64,000 bases of DNA, taken from contig BQUP01000001.1 in assembly GCA_022835595.1 (NCBI GenBank), positions 930,001-994,000 of the forward strand, in the 5' to 3' direction. Shown here piece after piece: positions 22,445 through 34,767 of the stretch. A program made the translations under genes and the position numbers. The notes under the pieces were generated by a model. It saw only the letters and a program-made list of their open reading frames with translations, did not search any database and had not been told where the DNA came from. The stretch's first letter is position 1. Every line of letters begins with the position of its first letter. This DNA is from Cystobasidium ongulense (Eukaryota > Basidiomycota > Cystobasidiomycetes > Cystobasidiales > Cystobasidiaceae).

Positions 22445-25400
22445 GCTTGTCGTCGTCTTGCCAGAGATACGCTACTTGGTGTCGAGTATGCGGCCGGTAG
22501 CTGCAAAAGCAGGCAGAGAATGTGCAAGGACGGTGGAAGAGCACCACGCGGTGTATGCAGCCACTTGGGAGGGATCAGCTATTCCAACCTGCTGATTCTA
22601 TCTGCACCTCGAGGAGACGACAAAGGAGGGCCTTGCGAGTTCTGGATCCGGACCCAGCAACCACGCCGCACCTGTCGACTCTGCAGAGATGGGCGCCGCT
22701 CTAAGGTCTCTTGCTGATGGCCATGGCGCAGTGCTGCTGTGTGATGTGCTGATGGTGTGCGATATACACCTGCTTCGAGTTGGCGAATGACTGACGCTGG
22801 TTGGTATCCCATCTGTAGATAGTGAGGACGTGATCGAGAAAGATTCATTACTATCTTACAAAAGAGTGGTTGCGGACTGGCTTCTGCCTGAGGTGAGTTT
22901 GTCATGGGCTACAGTTATAGCTACACTATCCTGAATCAACTTCAATCACTCATTGCTTCAACGTCGCCCACCTCGACGCGTCGCCACTGAATTTATCTTG
23001 GCTAACTTATAACAGAACAATTTGCTATTTACCTGAAGGGCAACACCTGCAATACTTCATTCCATCTCATCTAATCTACTGACTGGACTTTCCAGTGCGA
23101 CCCCTTCTACAGCCATTGCCATTCATGGATGCACGCGATTATGAGTCAAAAGACAGTATTCCGTCACGACCTTGATAAAAGCTGATAGAGCGGGAAGTGA
23201 GCTGACTCGATGGTCAGAACATCCTGTCTAGTCTTCAGACTTGCACTATTCTGACTTTACACAGCACATTCTGAACTAATGGCCCCCGGACAGAGGTATT
23301 CAAATAAACCGGTCCTTGGCTAGCGACGGATTCCTAACATGCGAAGGTGTACGGTAATATTTAACCAAATACCTCAGCGGAATGCGTGAAGAAGTGCTGA
23401 ATGGCGGCAGGTTGACACAGGGACCACGACCTCCTAGCGCTCTTGCACTTGGCAAAAACGTTGAATACAGTACGACGAGAAGACCCTCCTGCTTCTCTTC
23501 AATCTGCCTGCAGAGACAGAAGCCTGAGGTCTAGAACGGACCAGTCGTACATTCGGGAGCATTGCCCCAAAGCTTACTTAGATCAAAGACCCCCAACTTG
23601 TTGATTATGGGAAATTCAGGGCGATCTTGCAAGTTACTACATCTCTTTTGTTCACCGCAAATACTTGTACCTGCAGCTTGCTCACGCTTGGGCGTGTTAA
23701 TAGGATCTCCTACTAAGTTAACATTTAACATTTGTAGCGAGGCTTCGCAAGTTTATGAGCAGACGAACACGTCGGTCCTGCTGTCGCGCATATTGTAGTG
23801 GAATTATTGCTTGTCAAGAATAGCGCGAGATGACTATGCGATGTAGGAGAGGGAGGGACCACAAAGAAATTGTTTGTGTACTACTAACTGTAATATTTCT
23901 CAGTATGGTCAGGTCAATGGACATCTGGTCCTTCAGCTAGAGTGTAGCTGATAAAATAGACTTCAACCGACTACACAGATCCAAAAGCTCAAGTGGAGCA
24001 AGAGGACACTGGACAGTTTAAAGGACACTTCTTGCACTACGGCAATCGAGTGTGCGATATCGTATGTCCGCCCTCGCAAAGGTGACAGGATGATTATCGG
24101 ATCCGACAATCATATATATGATTAGTCCCCTACAATCTGCCGACGAAAGTAGCAAGAAGACTCTCGGCGATGATCGTCAATTCTGCTATCGCACTTTACA
24201 TCAGCTCAGACATGGGTATCCGGACTCGGAAGATCCATCTGCAGAGTGACTTATTGAGGGATCCCCAATTTTTTTTTTCCTTTTGAGTGTGGTGCCCCAC
24301 ACAATCTGATAAAGTTAACCTTTTGGGCAGTAATGCTGCAGTACCCTTGCTTATCATGTGCAACAATAGAGAATGTTATCTTTTGCAACATTCACCTGAT
24401 TGAGGCTGCGGTACTGCAGTAGTAGTGGAATAAACATAAAAAAGTGATAATAAAGGTAGCTGTCAGTCACAATACGTTGAGCTGTCCGGAGAAGTGACTC
24501 CTTGCATGATGGTGGCGCTAGTACTCCGTTTCTATGAACCCAGACTTTTCATTTCTTTTCCGATGATGTCGTATGGAAGCCCAGAGAAAATAGTAAGTTA
24601 TACCTGCACGAGGTAAGATTAGCCTTTGTATAGCTGGTGTAGTGGACGCCCCTCAATCATGTCTCGTATTGTGGCTATTGATGACCGGTTTAGTGATTGA
24701 AGGGTGCCCTACCCATCCATGAATTTACTGTTCGCACGGCATAGCAGGTGATAGGCAGCGAACAGCACGCCATTCCCCGGTCGCAATATAGGCGCGGTGG
24801 GAGGGGGGGGGACCCTTTTGGCACCTTGACAAGCAGGCATTTCGGCAATCCAAGGTGAATAGCGGTGGACGATAAGCCTTGTGCTAAATGACTGGGACAT
24901 ATGCACATACAATACCCAAGTCTGCGGCATTTACAAAGAAGAAGGAACAAACGTTTGTGTCGCTGAATTCACCATATGGAGTGTATCTTCCGTGTACCCC
25001 TAGGGGTGTTCATGTGTGCCGGGAAGGACAGCGAGTCGGTCAGCCCAGCCAAAGGGTAGATTAGCCTTGCCGCAAATGCGGGTTTGGGTGCTGCTCATGA
25101 TTGCTTGACGTGACCTGCTGTAACGCAGGGTAGTTCTGATATTAATTGGCATTGAGACTGTGGCGGTCTTCCCTTCTTGCATCATTGTTGAGGAGCGTCC
25201 AGCAGAGTCGACTTGGTTGATTTCAGGGCGACAGGTGGACAGTCGGGGTAGTAGTAGCTTCTCTCATCTTGGTCTTTACTCATAGTCTAGTAGAGGTAGG
25301 TACCTTGGGTTGTAGTGATTGCCACCACCACCTTCTACCGGCACTCCGAGTCTCCTCAACGCAGGGTAGATACAGCTTTTCGATAGATTGCTGGGCTATC

Positions 25401-25617
25401 ATGGCTCTCTATGAAGGTGAGCATGCCTGTGCTGTCCAGTCTGTCCCAATCTTCCACCACCCTTCCTTCCCCGTCCAAGCTCCCTCTGCTGCTTACCTCA
25501 TGCGGCAACGCTGAAAGCCGCCGTCGATTCTCTCTTTCTTTCTTTCTCTCTCATTTATTCGCTATAACAACAACCCACTGACACCCGCCATGCTCTCGAT
25601 GGATCCATCAAGTCCCC
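22445..25617. promoter_or_regulatory. 3.2-kb gene-free region upstream of the MedA-like gene
   Basis: No exon with motif or phase support occurs here. Short open frames exist (for example 66 codons at 23531-23731 on the minus strand and 86 at 24690-24950) but look like chance. The stretch includes a T10 run near 24270 and a 10-bp inverted repeat (CTGCAGTACC at 24336-24345 with GGTACTGCAG at 24410-24419). A CT-rich tract lies at about 25530-25560, just before the MedA-like leader. Long upstream regions are common for fungal developmental regulators, so this is probably that gene's control region. Confidence 0.5.
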
Positions 25618-25631
25618 ATGGCAGATGCTGA
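25590..25631 (+). promoter_or_regulatory. short upstream ORF overlapping the MedA-like start codon
   Basis: An ATG at 25590 opens a 13-codon frame (MLSMDPSSPHGRC) that ends with TGA at 25629-25631, inside the main coding region that starts at 25618. A second in-frame ATG lies at 25599. Ribosomes using either would skip the main ATG, so output would depend on leaky scanning. Confidence 0.5.
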
Positions 25632-28608
25632 CATCCTCCTGGACCTGCACCACATCCACCACCGCCAGCACCACCTCGCCCAGCCTCGACAGCTCCATCC
25701 TGCAACGCTCACCTCGTCCAGCGCCGACGTGAGGGGAGCTGCGACGACATCATCGTTGACGCCAGCAGGAGCAGCCATGGAGCAGCAGCCTGCGTACGTG
25801 GGTGGCATGGACAGCAGCAGCAGCAGCAGCTTCCACTATGGCCAGGTCCCAGACACGGCCAGCTCGAGACACTCGCACTCGCTCTCGCTGGGTCGGATGC
25901 CCTTCAGCAGCGGCAATAGCAGTCATGCCAATCCAAGCTCAAGCTACTCGCATGCAGGTCACACCCGGTCATTCTCTGCCAACGACCAGGCCATCAGCAA
26001 CACCCCAGCTGCTCCATCAACCTCGCCGTACCACTCTGCGACCTCGTCGGGGGAGTCGAATCCAACCTCGCGGAATCAAACCACCAGCCCGCTGATCGGC
26101 CACCCACAGTTGCCAATGCAGCAGCAGCAGCAGCAGGACAGTGGACAGCATGCTGCTCATTCCTCACTAGGATCAATGCACTACTCGGCCGGCCTGGGTC
26201 TTGCTGGAGTCCCTTCACCCCCAGGACCGTATGGTACCTCGATGCCGACCTATATGCATGCACCGCAGCATATGCAACAGCAACCGTCCATGCAGCACTA
26301 CAACACCTCCAACATGCACGGTACAATGACACCTCCGTCCCCTTCCACAGGCCACCCCCCGTCCCTCCGGCATAGCAGCATGTCCGACAACAGCCTCCCT
26401 TACACGCCTCAATCCTACACCTCACCAGGCTCTTCCCTTCCATCGAGCTACCAAGCTATGGGAAGCGGCAGCAAACATACATACGACCCATCCCAATCCC
26501 TCCCTTCCATGATGCCTGCCCATCACCACCACCACTCTCTGTCCCAATCTACCTCCGCATATCCCCCTTACCCACTATCACACTCCGCACAAGGCTACAT
26601 GACAATCTACACCGTCTCGCCCATGTATGGAAGCAAAGATTCGCAGATCAACCTGGAAGTAGGCATAGCCCCCCATGAACCGCACTATATCAGAGGATTC
26701 CGTGTCCTGTTTGGAACTCATGGTACTACAACAAGAGTCGTCGGTGAACTTAGAACAGGCGATGGGGAAGAGAGAGTCGAATTGGCTGCTAGCACCCCTC
26801 CCATACATTTGACGAATCGAATACCCGCAAATGGAACGACCTGCCAACTCAGTCTACAAGCTCTCGACGAGGGCGGTAAAGTCGCAGATTGGGCTGATTT
26901 AGGTGTCTTTGAGTATACCGGTACGTCTCCGATCGCTCTCCAAATACCTTTCGGCTTTCGCTTGGACAGACAGATCTCTTTATTATACTGACAAACCATG
27001 CCGTTCATTGTACCCATTTATGACTTAGATGTGACATCACAATCAAAAGGGCACAAGAGGCCGGGATCCCCACTTTCAAGCCTTCGAGATTCCCCTAGCT
27101 CTTCCATGCGACCTGTATTTCCTGATCAATCGCCCTATGTCTCACCTCATAAACGAGGTCATTCGAGAGGATCATCCATGGGATCACTCGTCAATGGTTT
27201 CGGCTACATGTCCCATCAATCGGCGCATTCTAGGAATTCAAGTTTGGCCAGTAACAATATGGGCGATTATGATTTTCAAATATCACAATCACCTCAGGGT
27301 CAAGGTATCGGATTGCCTGATAAGCTTAATGGTAATGGAAGTGGCATCGTCACCCATGGCAGTCAAGGCGGTTCTACTGTATGGTATTCTACCCCAGATG
27401 GAGAATTGATTGAGCGTAAACCTATCGCAAGATTGAGAGCGCCGGTTCAACCACCTTCTTCTACTCCAGCTTCTTCGAATCTGCGACATCCTCCGATGGA
27501 ACCCGCTACTAGTAGCACACCCACACTCTATCGAACGAGTCAATTGCCTACTACTGGTCCGGACGGAAGCAGCAATGTAGCTACAAAAGCTCAGCTGAAG
27601 TTTGACGAGGATCTGAACAATATGGCACTAGGGTGGTCGCATGATGAGTGGCATGCTAAGCGTCGTCTAGTACATTTCACGCGTTCGCAAGAAGGAGGGA
27701 CAATAACCTCATCTTTCAAACCTATCTCGCTGCAGGAAATTACCCCAGATACAATTGTAATTTCATGCATCTTTAGGGAAGACAAGAATGAATGCTACGT
27801 TACTTCCGTAGATACAATATACTTATTAGAAGCTCTGGTCTCAGTTAGATTTACTGTTGAGGAGAAGAACAGGATTAGACGGAATCTAGAAGGATACAAA
27901 CCACTGACTATAACAAAAGCAAAACAAGATTGCGAAGAATTTTTCAAAGTTATAATGTCATTCCCAAATCCTAAACCTAGAAATATTGAAAAGGACGTTA
28001 AAGTTTTCCCTTGGAAAATTCTATCGAATGCTCTAAAGAAGATTATAGCTAAATATTCTGCTTCATTCCTGAAGCCTGAAGAAATGGTTGGTAGTGGTAA
28101 ATTACCTCCACAACCCATCGGATGGGCACCTGGTAGAACTCCACCCGGTCAACCTTCAGCTCTGCAATCGCCTGCTAGACAGCCTACGAGTTTATCGTCT
28201 GGTTCCTATGTGCCTCCTCCGCAAGCACCAGGCACATCAGGATCAACATCCTCGTCGATCAACATGAGTCCATTGATGAGAAACGACAACAAACTATTCG
28301 GCGCTTCATCGTCTATAACAGGAAGCAATGGCCATCATAGAACGTCGACATTGGGGTCAGTAGCGGAAGATGAACCCATGTCAGCGAGCACGAATGGGCA
28401 TAATCATCATCATCATCATCATCATCATATGCAAAATAATCTTGGTGATGAGAACAACAACATTGCACGGGCATTTCCTCTAACAGCGGAAATGCAGCAG
28501 CAGCAACAATATGAATTATCAGAAGCAATCGATGAATTAGCTACTCCGCATGCATATGAGTCTGCCACAAGGGGCGATAATGATAGCAACCCATTCAGGT
28601 TTAGCTAG
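25618..28608 (+). CDS. MedA/Medusa-like developmental regulator
   Basis: Two exons (25618-26920 and 27029-28608) give 960 residues. The first 320 are low-complexity (Gln, His, Ser, Pro). A folded block follows, from MTIYTVSPMYGSKDSQINLEV to DWADLGVFEYT, resembling an immunoglobulin-like DNA-binding or TIG fold. After another disordered part comes a well-defined domain with DEWHAKRRLVHFTRSQ, CYVTSVDTIYLLEALV, EEKNRIRRNLEGYKPLT, EEFFKVIMSFPNPKPRNIEKD and VFPWKILSNALKKIIAKYS. That second block matches my memory of the conserved domain of Aspergillus MedA and Magnaporthe Acr1, which control conidiophore form and adhesion. A His8 run and several Gln runs occur. The first 50 codons could be leader if translation starts at 25777 instead. 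The uORF and long upstream region suggest tight control. Confidence 0.75.
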
Positions 28609-29703
28609 GCTAGGCGAGGCCTCTCATGAATGGGCGCTCGTTCATCAACATCATTCAACGAGTTGCGCATGCATCAGCACTCCAGTCATACTATAGGCGT
28701 AGGAAGACACGGGTGAATAGCTCAAAGAGAGCATACTATCTTGTTTCAATTTCAGCATTCATCCCAGTCACACATCAATCCTCCGCAACCTTTAAAATCA
28801 TACACACACACCAGTCTGCACCATATTCGCGCATCCAACATACATTCCATTCATATTTTCTCACCCTATATTCATATCGCGGCTTGCACTTTCTACATTA
28901 CCTTCACCTGTTCGCTTCTCTTTCATCCAGAGAACGTATGTATCTCAAGGGGGGCGGCCTTTCACAAACAGCTTGCCCCCGACATCAAACTTCCATTCTA
29001 TATCACGACACCATTGATTGAAATCAGTCATTCAGTAACAGTTCATGTCGAACTCACATACACGAAGTCAGCCAGTTTCATTTTTCATCAAAATACAGCT
29101 TTGAAATCATAAATTAGTCCTTTGAATGTGGTACATAGGCACTTTATTAGTCAGTTTCTATAGTCTTCTTCTTGGGTGTCCACAAGGGCGTAGCTTTCAT
29201 ATATGTATCGGTATCGAGGGATTGATTCTCTCTCTTTTCCTCCATCTCGCTCTCTCTTTCTATTAGGGCAATCTGTTAGTACCTACCGTATCTGTGAAGT
29301 TAGTATATTCTGTTGTTTTCAGTTTATCGTCTCATCAGTGCAAACCAGGTCGTCCGTGTCAGTCTATCACGTCTCACACGCATCGTTTAATGGGGACCTA
29401 CTCTTTGAGATGTAGAGTACCATTATTCAAGCTATAGTAGGTTGCGATATAGATGCGCCACCATGCCGTCTTTGCGAGCTTTTTCCCAGCGACTGGCTGG
29501 AATCTTGCGCAACTCAGACACACTTGCTGTAACAGCTGCCTGAGCTGCAATGCATCAGATTCTTTGATGCTCGAATCTCCTTCATTTTCCATGGGCGATC
29601 AGCTCGAGCTGTCCAATTGACCAGCTCTTTCTCCTTCAATTCGAACAGACCGACCTGGGACACACGAATACAAGGCTTGCCGTTTCTAGAACAGTCAACA
29701 GTC
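28609..29703. other. intergenic, MedA-like 3' end and NDUFA11-like promoter
   Basis: This is about 1.1 kb with AT-rich, T-rich and CA-rich runs in the first half, consistent with a 3' untranslated region. A small plus-strand frame at 29463 (MPSLRAFSQRLAGILRN, 26 codons) and a 64-codon minus-strand frame at 29398-29592 have no support as genes. Confidence 0.5.
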
Positions 29704-30590
29704 ATGTCGGGCGACCTTCCATCTGCGCCAGCGACGGGCGCTTCACAGAACAGCCTGGATGCGACATTCACAGAGTCGCCTGCCGTCAATGCCGCTTTCC
29801 AGGCTGGCTTAGCTGGGGTGGGTCCTGCATACCTTAGGCGAGAGTAGCAATCAGTTGATGTGTTATTGTTGATGTAAATGCACAGTTCGGTGTCGGTCTG
29901 GCCGTATCAGCTGTCCAGAACTCGCTGCAAAAGGTGGGTTGGGTCGGGTGAAGGTGTGCGAGATGCGATGAAAGCTGATGATGAAGAGTGATACAACAGC
30001 ACAACAAAGGTGCAATGGGTGTATTCACAAGAACAGGAGGGACAATCGGTCTATTCGGTATGTTCTTCAGCCATTCTGCTCGGTTCAAACTAGCTAATGG
30101 CCTGCTTCCTTCTCCAGCTGGCATGGGAGCTGCATTCACATATGTCGACCGCACGGTTGCGAATATCAGAAGGAAAGAGGACGCTATTAACGGAGCAGCG
30201 TGCGTTGGGACGAGTGCAGTTGCGGTTCGAAAAGAGTACATGCTGATGACTCCAATACACAGCGGTGGATGTGCCGCGGGCTTCCTGATAGGATTACAGA
30301 AGGGATCCCTACCAGCTGCGTTTGGTGGATGTGCGGTGGGTTGGGGATGATCCAAAACATACACAGAGTACCATCAGACTGACGCTGATCTATACTTCCT
30401 CGTATCGCATGAACACTAGATGGTCGGAGCATTGATGGGCACATTCGACCTCACAGGACGGTCGCTCTCGGGAGACGGAAGACAACACCTCGACGCAGAA
30501 GCACGAGCAGAAGCGAGGAAGAAGTTCTTCAAGCAGCGGCCGTTGGCAGAGCAGGTCTTGCAGTCAGCGGACGTGACTGCTGAGAATTGA
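29704..30590 (+). CDS. mitochondrial complex I accessory subunit, NDUFA11/21.3-kDa type (Tim17 superfamily)
   Basis: Five exons fit. Exon 1 reads MSGDLPSAPATGASQ, then FQAGLAG joins FGVGLAVSAVQNSLQK. HNKGAMGVFTRTGGTIGLF and AGMGAAFTYVDRTVANIR follow. Two glycine-rich membrane segments (HSGGCAAGFLIGLQKG and FGGCAMVGALMGTFDL) lead to a basic, helical C-terminus ending SADVTAEN. The pattern of four short Gly-rich transmembrane helices is that of the Tim17/22/23 superfamily. The sequence resembles the fungal 21.3-kDa NADH:ubiquinone oxidoreductase subunit (animal NDUFA11/B14.7) more than a translocase. It would lie in the inner-membrane arm of complex I. The next gene downstream is another complex I subunit, 290 bases away on the same strand. 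Confidence 0.85.
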
Positions 30591-30880
30591 GGTGTGCATC
30601 TTGGAACTTGGAAGGATGGAAGCTAGTCAAGCGATAGAGAAGCTTCGAGCGCGAGACGAGCGATAGATGTATGATTACGACAGAGTGCTACGTGTAGTAT
30701 TACCCAATGCAGGCAGCCTGCTACGCTGAGCATCAGATATATGTTCACTCCCATTCGCCCGATTGCCTTGATGCTGCTGCCTTCAAGGTGATGGACCATT
30801 GACGATCTTCCATACACCAATCCAGCATCACCAAGTCAAGCAAGCAGCACCCACACGAGCAGCTTGATTGACCAGACACC

Positions 30881-31485
30881 ATGCGAGCAGCCCTGCGACT
30901 CCGCCAGGCAGCAGCCACCGCGCCCCTCCATCCATACCGCGCCAACAAGCGTGCAGGCAAGCTCACGACAGGCCTGCACGGCGTGCCCATCCATCCGAGT
31001 CCCCTGCCTGCGCTGCTGAGCTTGTACAAGGCTACCTTGTCGTCGCTGCAGACCAAGATCCCTGCAGGTGTGGTGTACAGACAGGCTGCTGAAGCTCTCA
31101 CGGAACATCGAATGCAAGTCGTCGAGAAGCATGCGGGCAAAGAGGGCACTGAAGGAGGCGAGGAAGCTGTAGAAGCTGTAGAGAGAGAGCTAGAGGCTGG
31201 TGTGATTGAGGAGGTCATCAAGGTCGCAGAGGGAGAGCAGAAGCTGGTCGACCAGATGGCGGAATGGAAGGCGTGAGTCCATCCACTACGATAGAGAGCT
31301 TTCGACTGGACACTGATGCACTATGATGCTGCAGATGGGAGAACCTCAAGACACCCGCTCCACAAGGGCAGTGGGAGTACTTTACAGTGAGGATGCCATC
31401 TCACTGCTTGAAGTTCTGCGATGTCCAGCCTGACTGACCTTCTCTGCAGCCACCACCATCGACAACGCTACCACCGAGCAACTAG
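30881..31485 (+). CDS. mitochondrial complex I subunit NDUFA5/29.9-kDa type
   Basis: Three exons. The N-terminus MRAALRLRQAAATAPLH looks like a mitochondrial presequence. The ETC_C1 signature follows: TTGLHGVPIHPSPLPALLSLY, then VYRQAAEALTEHRMQVVEKH, a Glu-rich insert and a C-terminal WENLKTPAPQGQWEYF, where the Trp and GQWxYF are the family's end marks. NDUFA5 (B13) is an accessory subunit on the peripheral arm of complex I. The third exon is reached in phase 0 and adds only PPPSTTLPPSN. A different acceptor would change these last residues, so the exact end is uncertain. Confidence 0.9.
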
Positions 31486-31853
31486 GCCTCGGGAGATACG
31501 AGTAGACGAGATGGAAGGAGACGGATAGTCTATCAAGATGGATGGATCTGGCCAGACAGCGAGAGGGAGAGAGCTGCCATGCTGGTGTCGCATGGCTCCT
31601 CGACAGACAGATAGACAACCTTGTACGAACACTGTACCAGAACCGACTGCACGATGAAGCAAGAGAGATGCATGCTGCATGCATACACCAGCTGCATTGG
31701 CAGTACATGATACCCTCTTGATGTTTATCGCTCTGTATTGCATGTCGATTGCCTCTATCTGTCTATCTTCTGCTCGTTTCGTCGGCTTGGAGCTGCTTCT
31801 GCACACTCCAACACTGACAAGCTGGTCAAGGTGACTGGCTGACTGGCAGTGCC
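31486..31853. other. short tandem intergenic region
   Basis: This is 368 bases between two plus-strand genes. It should contain the NDUFA5 3' end and the promoter of the pseudouridine gene. No exon or notable repeat is seen. Confidence 0.5.
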
Positions 31854-34767
31854 ATGCGACCAACTGCTCGTCGCTGTCTGCGCTGCTCGTCGACCCTGCG
31901 CACACCACGCGCCGTAGCCCGACTGCGCGATTCCCCACTGTCAAGATACATCACACTCAGCGAAGAAGTACAAGATGCATTGCATCGTTCGTTGCCTGTA
32001 GTGTCGTTGGAGACAGCAATCACATCACATGGCTTACCTTTCGAACAAGCTGTATCAACAGCTAAATCATTAGATCAAATCATTCGCGTAAATGGTGCCG
32101 TACCAGCGGTTGTTGGACTAATAGATGGGAAAGTCAAGATTGGATTAGACCAAGTTGAGATTGAGAGATTGGCCGACCCAGAAGGTAAATTCAAGAAATG
32201 GAAAGTTGGGAAAAGAGATATCGCGCCTGCTATTGTCAACAAAGTGGACGGTGGAACAACAGTCTCTGCGACAAGCTTCCTGAGTCATCTTGCTGGGATA
32301 GATGTGTTTGTTACTGGGTGGGATGTCACTTACTGCTTTGTATTAGTCCGGCGTACTGAACAAGGCTTCTTGCAGTGGCATCGGAGGCGTACATCGGGGT
32401 GCTCAGCAGAGTAAGATGACACATCATTGGGGATGACCTGTACTAAATAGCAACCTCTGTCTTACAGCCATGGACATTTCCTCAGACCTCACGGAACTAG
32501 GTAGAACACCCACTACCGTAGTCTGTGCAGGCGCAAAGTCAATACTCGACATAGGCTTGACTTTGGAATACCTTGAAACTCTCGGAGTAACGGTGACTAC
32601 ATTCGGTCATACGACGGACTTTCCTGCTTTCTATGCTAGAAAATCTGGTTTTCAAGCACCTTCAAATGTTACTACCGCCAGAGAAGCAGCTGAATTAATC
32701 TGTAAGCTAACCGAGAGTCGGCAATCTCAGAATCCTGTCTCTTGTGAACTTTGGACTGAAAAAAAAAACCTACTTTCTCTCAGATTACTCTAAATTGCTA
32801 AAGACAAAAACAGGAACGCTCATAGGTGTGCCTATTCCAGAAAAATACGAAGAAAAGTCAAAGAAAATCCAAGAAGCAGTTGAACAAGCAGTCAGGGAAT
32901 CAGAGGAGAAGGGGATTGCTACCAGAGGCAAAGAAGTGACTCCTTGGATATTAGCTAAAGTGAAGGAGCTAAGCGGAGGTCAAAGCGTAGAGAGCAGTAA
33001 GTGTCGAGCTACAATCGCCTATCGGAGTTGGGACATCGTTAACATCTTTTACCTCATACAGACATAGCTCTTATCGAAAACAACGCAAGAGTAGGAACTG
33101 GAATCGCAGTTGAGCTGTCTCGCCTCATAGAAAATAATGGAGAGAATGTATGAGTACTTTTCATATCTTGCAAAGCAATGCTCGAATTTTCTGTTGGTAC
33201 ACAAGGAGGCTGACTCGAGCCCTTTGCATTTGTAAATAAAAGCAACCAAGCATAGCAGCCGCGTCTAATTATGCAAATACCGGCAGTAGCTATCCGACAG
33301 ACCAAGAAGGAAGTTCCCCGAAGCGCTTAGTTGTCATTGGAGCTGCTGCCGTTGATATCGTCTCGGCACCGGCTCAGCTCGATAAGGGCGAGAACGGACA
33401 GTCTACTGGGCTGATCGCAAAGACCACCGTGCCGGGAACTACAGCTATCCGACTGGGAGGAGTAGCACGGAACGTACATGAAGCAGCCTTCAAGACCGGC
33501 GCTAAGGACGCTGTCTTAATTTCGCCCATAGGAAATGGCAACGATCCACTCGTCATGATCTTACGGGATGGATTGGCACAACTTGGAGCCAGTCAAGAAG
33601 GATTGATTGAAATGACTGGACCTACACCTTCTGTTAATATGATCCTGGATAAAAATGGTACTTTGGAAGTAGGAGTTGCTGCTACGCAGCTTGTAGAGGC
33701 AATGTCGTGGGAGCAGGTATGCGAGACACTCCTAAATTGTGCTAAGCTTGACTAAGTCTTACTTTCACGCCAGGTTGCACCGATCCTCGACCGTGTGCAA
33801 CCAGGCATAGTCTGTTTTGATGGGAATATCTCATCAAATCTCATGTATGAACTCGTTGCTATTTGCTCGGAAAGCAACGTCGACTGTAAGCATGCTTTTG
33901 AGTCTGGCTTATTGTGGCTTTTGTTGAGATACATTAAATGTTCCAGTGGTCTTTGAACCTACGTCTGATGCGAAGGCATGCAAACTCCTCCAGAGTCAGA
34001 TAATAAATATCGAAGAATGGCCACCGCTTAAACATTTCGCTCCTAATGTCCAAGAGCTGCTCGCTTTCAGTATGGCAGCGCAAAGGCAGTATTCCGACGC
34101 ATTTACGATTGATCGCATTGGGCTCCTACATGATGACGATGCTTGGGAACCTTTTTACAATTGTGAAGAAGTCGAGGTACCAGGTTGGGCTCGAAATCGG
34201 GATACATGGAGAGACGCAATGATTGCACTGGCTTTTTCTGAGTTTGTTTGGGTCAAAGGAGGTGCTGAAGGGCTATGCGTCTTCAGTCGTGCAGATGCGG
34301 ACCAGTCGCTTGAAGTAGGTAGTGCGGCTTGGTTTGTAGGAACAATGACAGATCCATGGACCGCTGGACCATGCAAGGTTATTGCCAGGTGGTACAAGCC
34401 GTTGGAAGTGAATCAGATAGTTAACAGTATTGGAGCTGGAGATTCAATGTTAGGTGCGGTGCTGGCTGGCTTATCCAAGGGTATGTTGGCTGAAGACGAT
34501 ATCGACTTGGATAAGCTTGTTGATATAGGCCAACTGTAAGTCATATCCGCATCTTATGAAAACTCCGACGCTTACTATGATCACTGCCTTACCCACGTCC
34601 CCAGCGCGGCTATCGCAAGCTTGCAGTCGGAGAAAGCTGTGGGAGATATGACAGAACCTAAAGGATACTTGGATGACCAGCACTTCGGTGCCGACGACAC
34701 TGATTACGCGGCCCTGGACGCGCTGACTGAAAAGCTCAACCAGCCGAAGGTTCTAGATGCCATGTAA
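31854..34767 (+). CDS. bifunctional pseudouridine-5'-phosphate glycosidase / pseudouridine kinase
   Basis: About nine exons. The N-terminal PsuG (indigoidine-synthase-A-like) half has LETAITSHGLPFEQAV, KRDIAPAIVNKVDGGTTVSAT, GGIGGVHRGAQQTMDIS (spliced) and VCAGAKSILDIGLTLEYLET, and continues to GTGIAVELSRLIENNG. The C-terminal half is a PfkB-type sugar kinase beginning RLVVIGAAAVDIVS and holding SIGAGDSMLGAVLAGLSKG, the GAGD catalytic motif. The two activities phosphorylate pseudouridine and then split the C-C glycosidic bond to uracil and ribose 5-phosphate, salvaging modified nucleosides from RNA. The fused order is the one known in eukaryotes. The first 30 residues (MRPTARRCLRCSSTLRTPRA) are Arg/Ser-rich without acids, so import into mitochondria is likely (inference). 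Confidence 0.93.

Noticed and set aside
22107-22547. A 146-codon minus-strand frame rich in Cys and Trp
   Set aside because: It overlaps the first exon of the phosphatase in another frame, and the phosphatase exon joins in phase to a long conserved gene.
23531-23731. A 66-codon minus-strand frame with three Cys, resembling a small secreted protein
   Set aside because: There is no signal peptide and no acceptable upstream exon. Splice candidates upstream lead to stops in all phases.
24790-24812. G-rich run (gggagggggggggaccc) as a possible quadruplex or gap scar
   Set aside because: It is a single G-tract without the four spaced runs of a quadruplex and has no neighbouring N.
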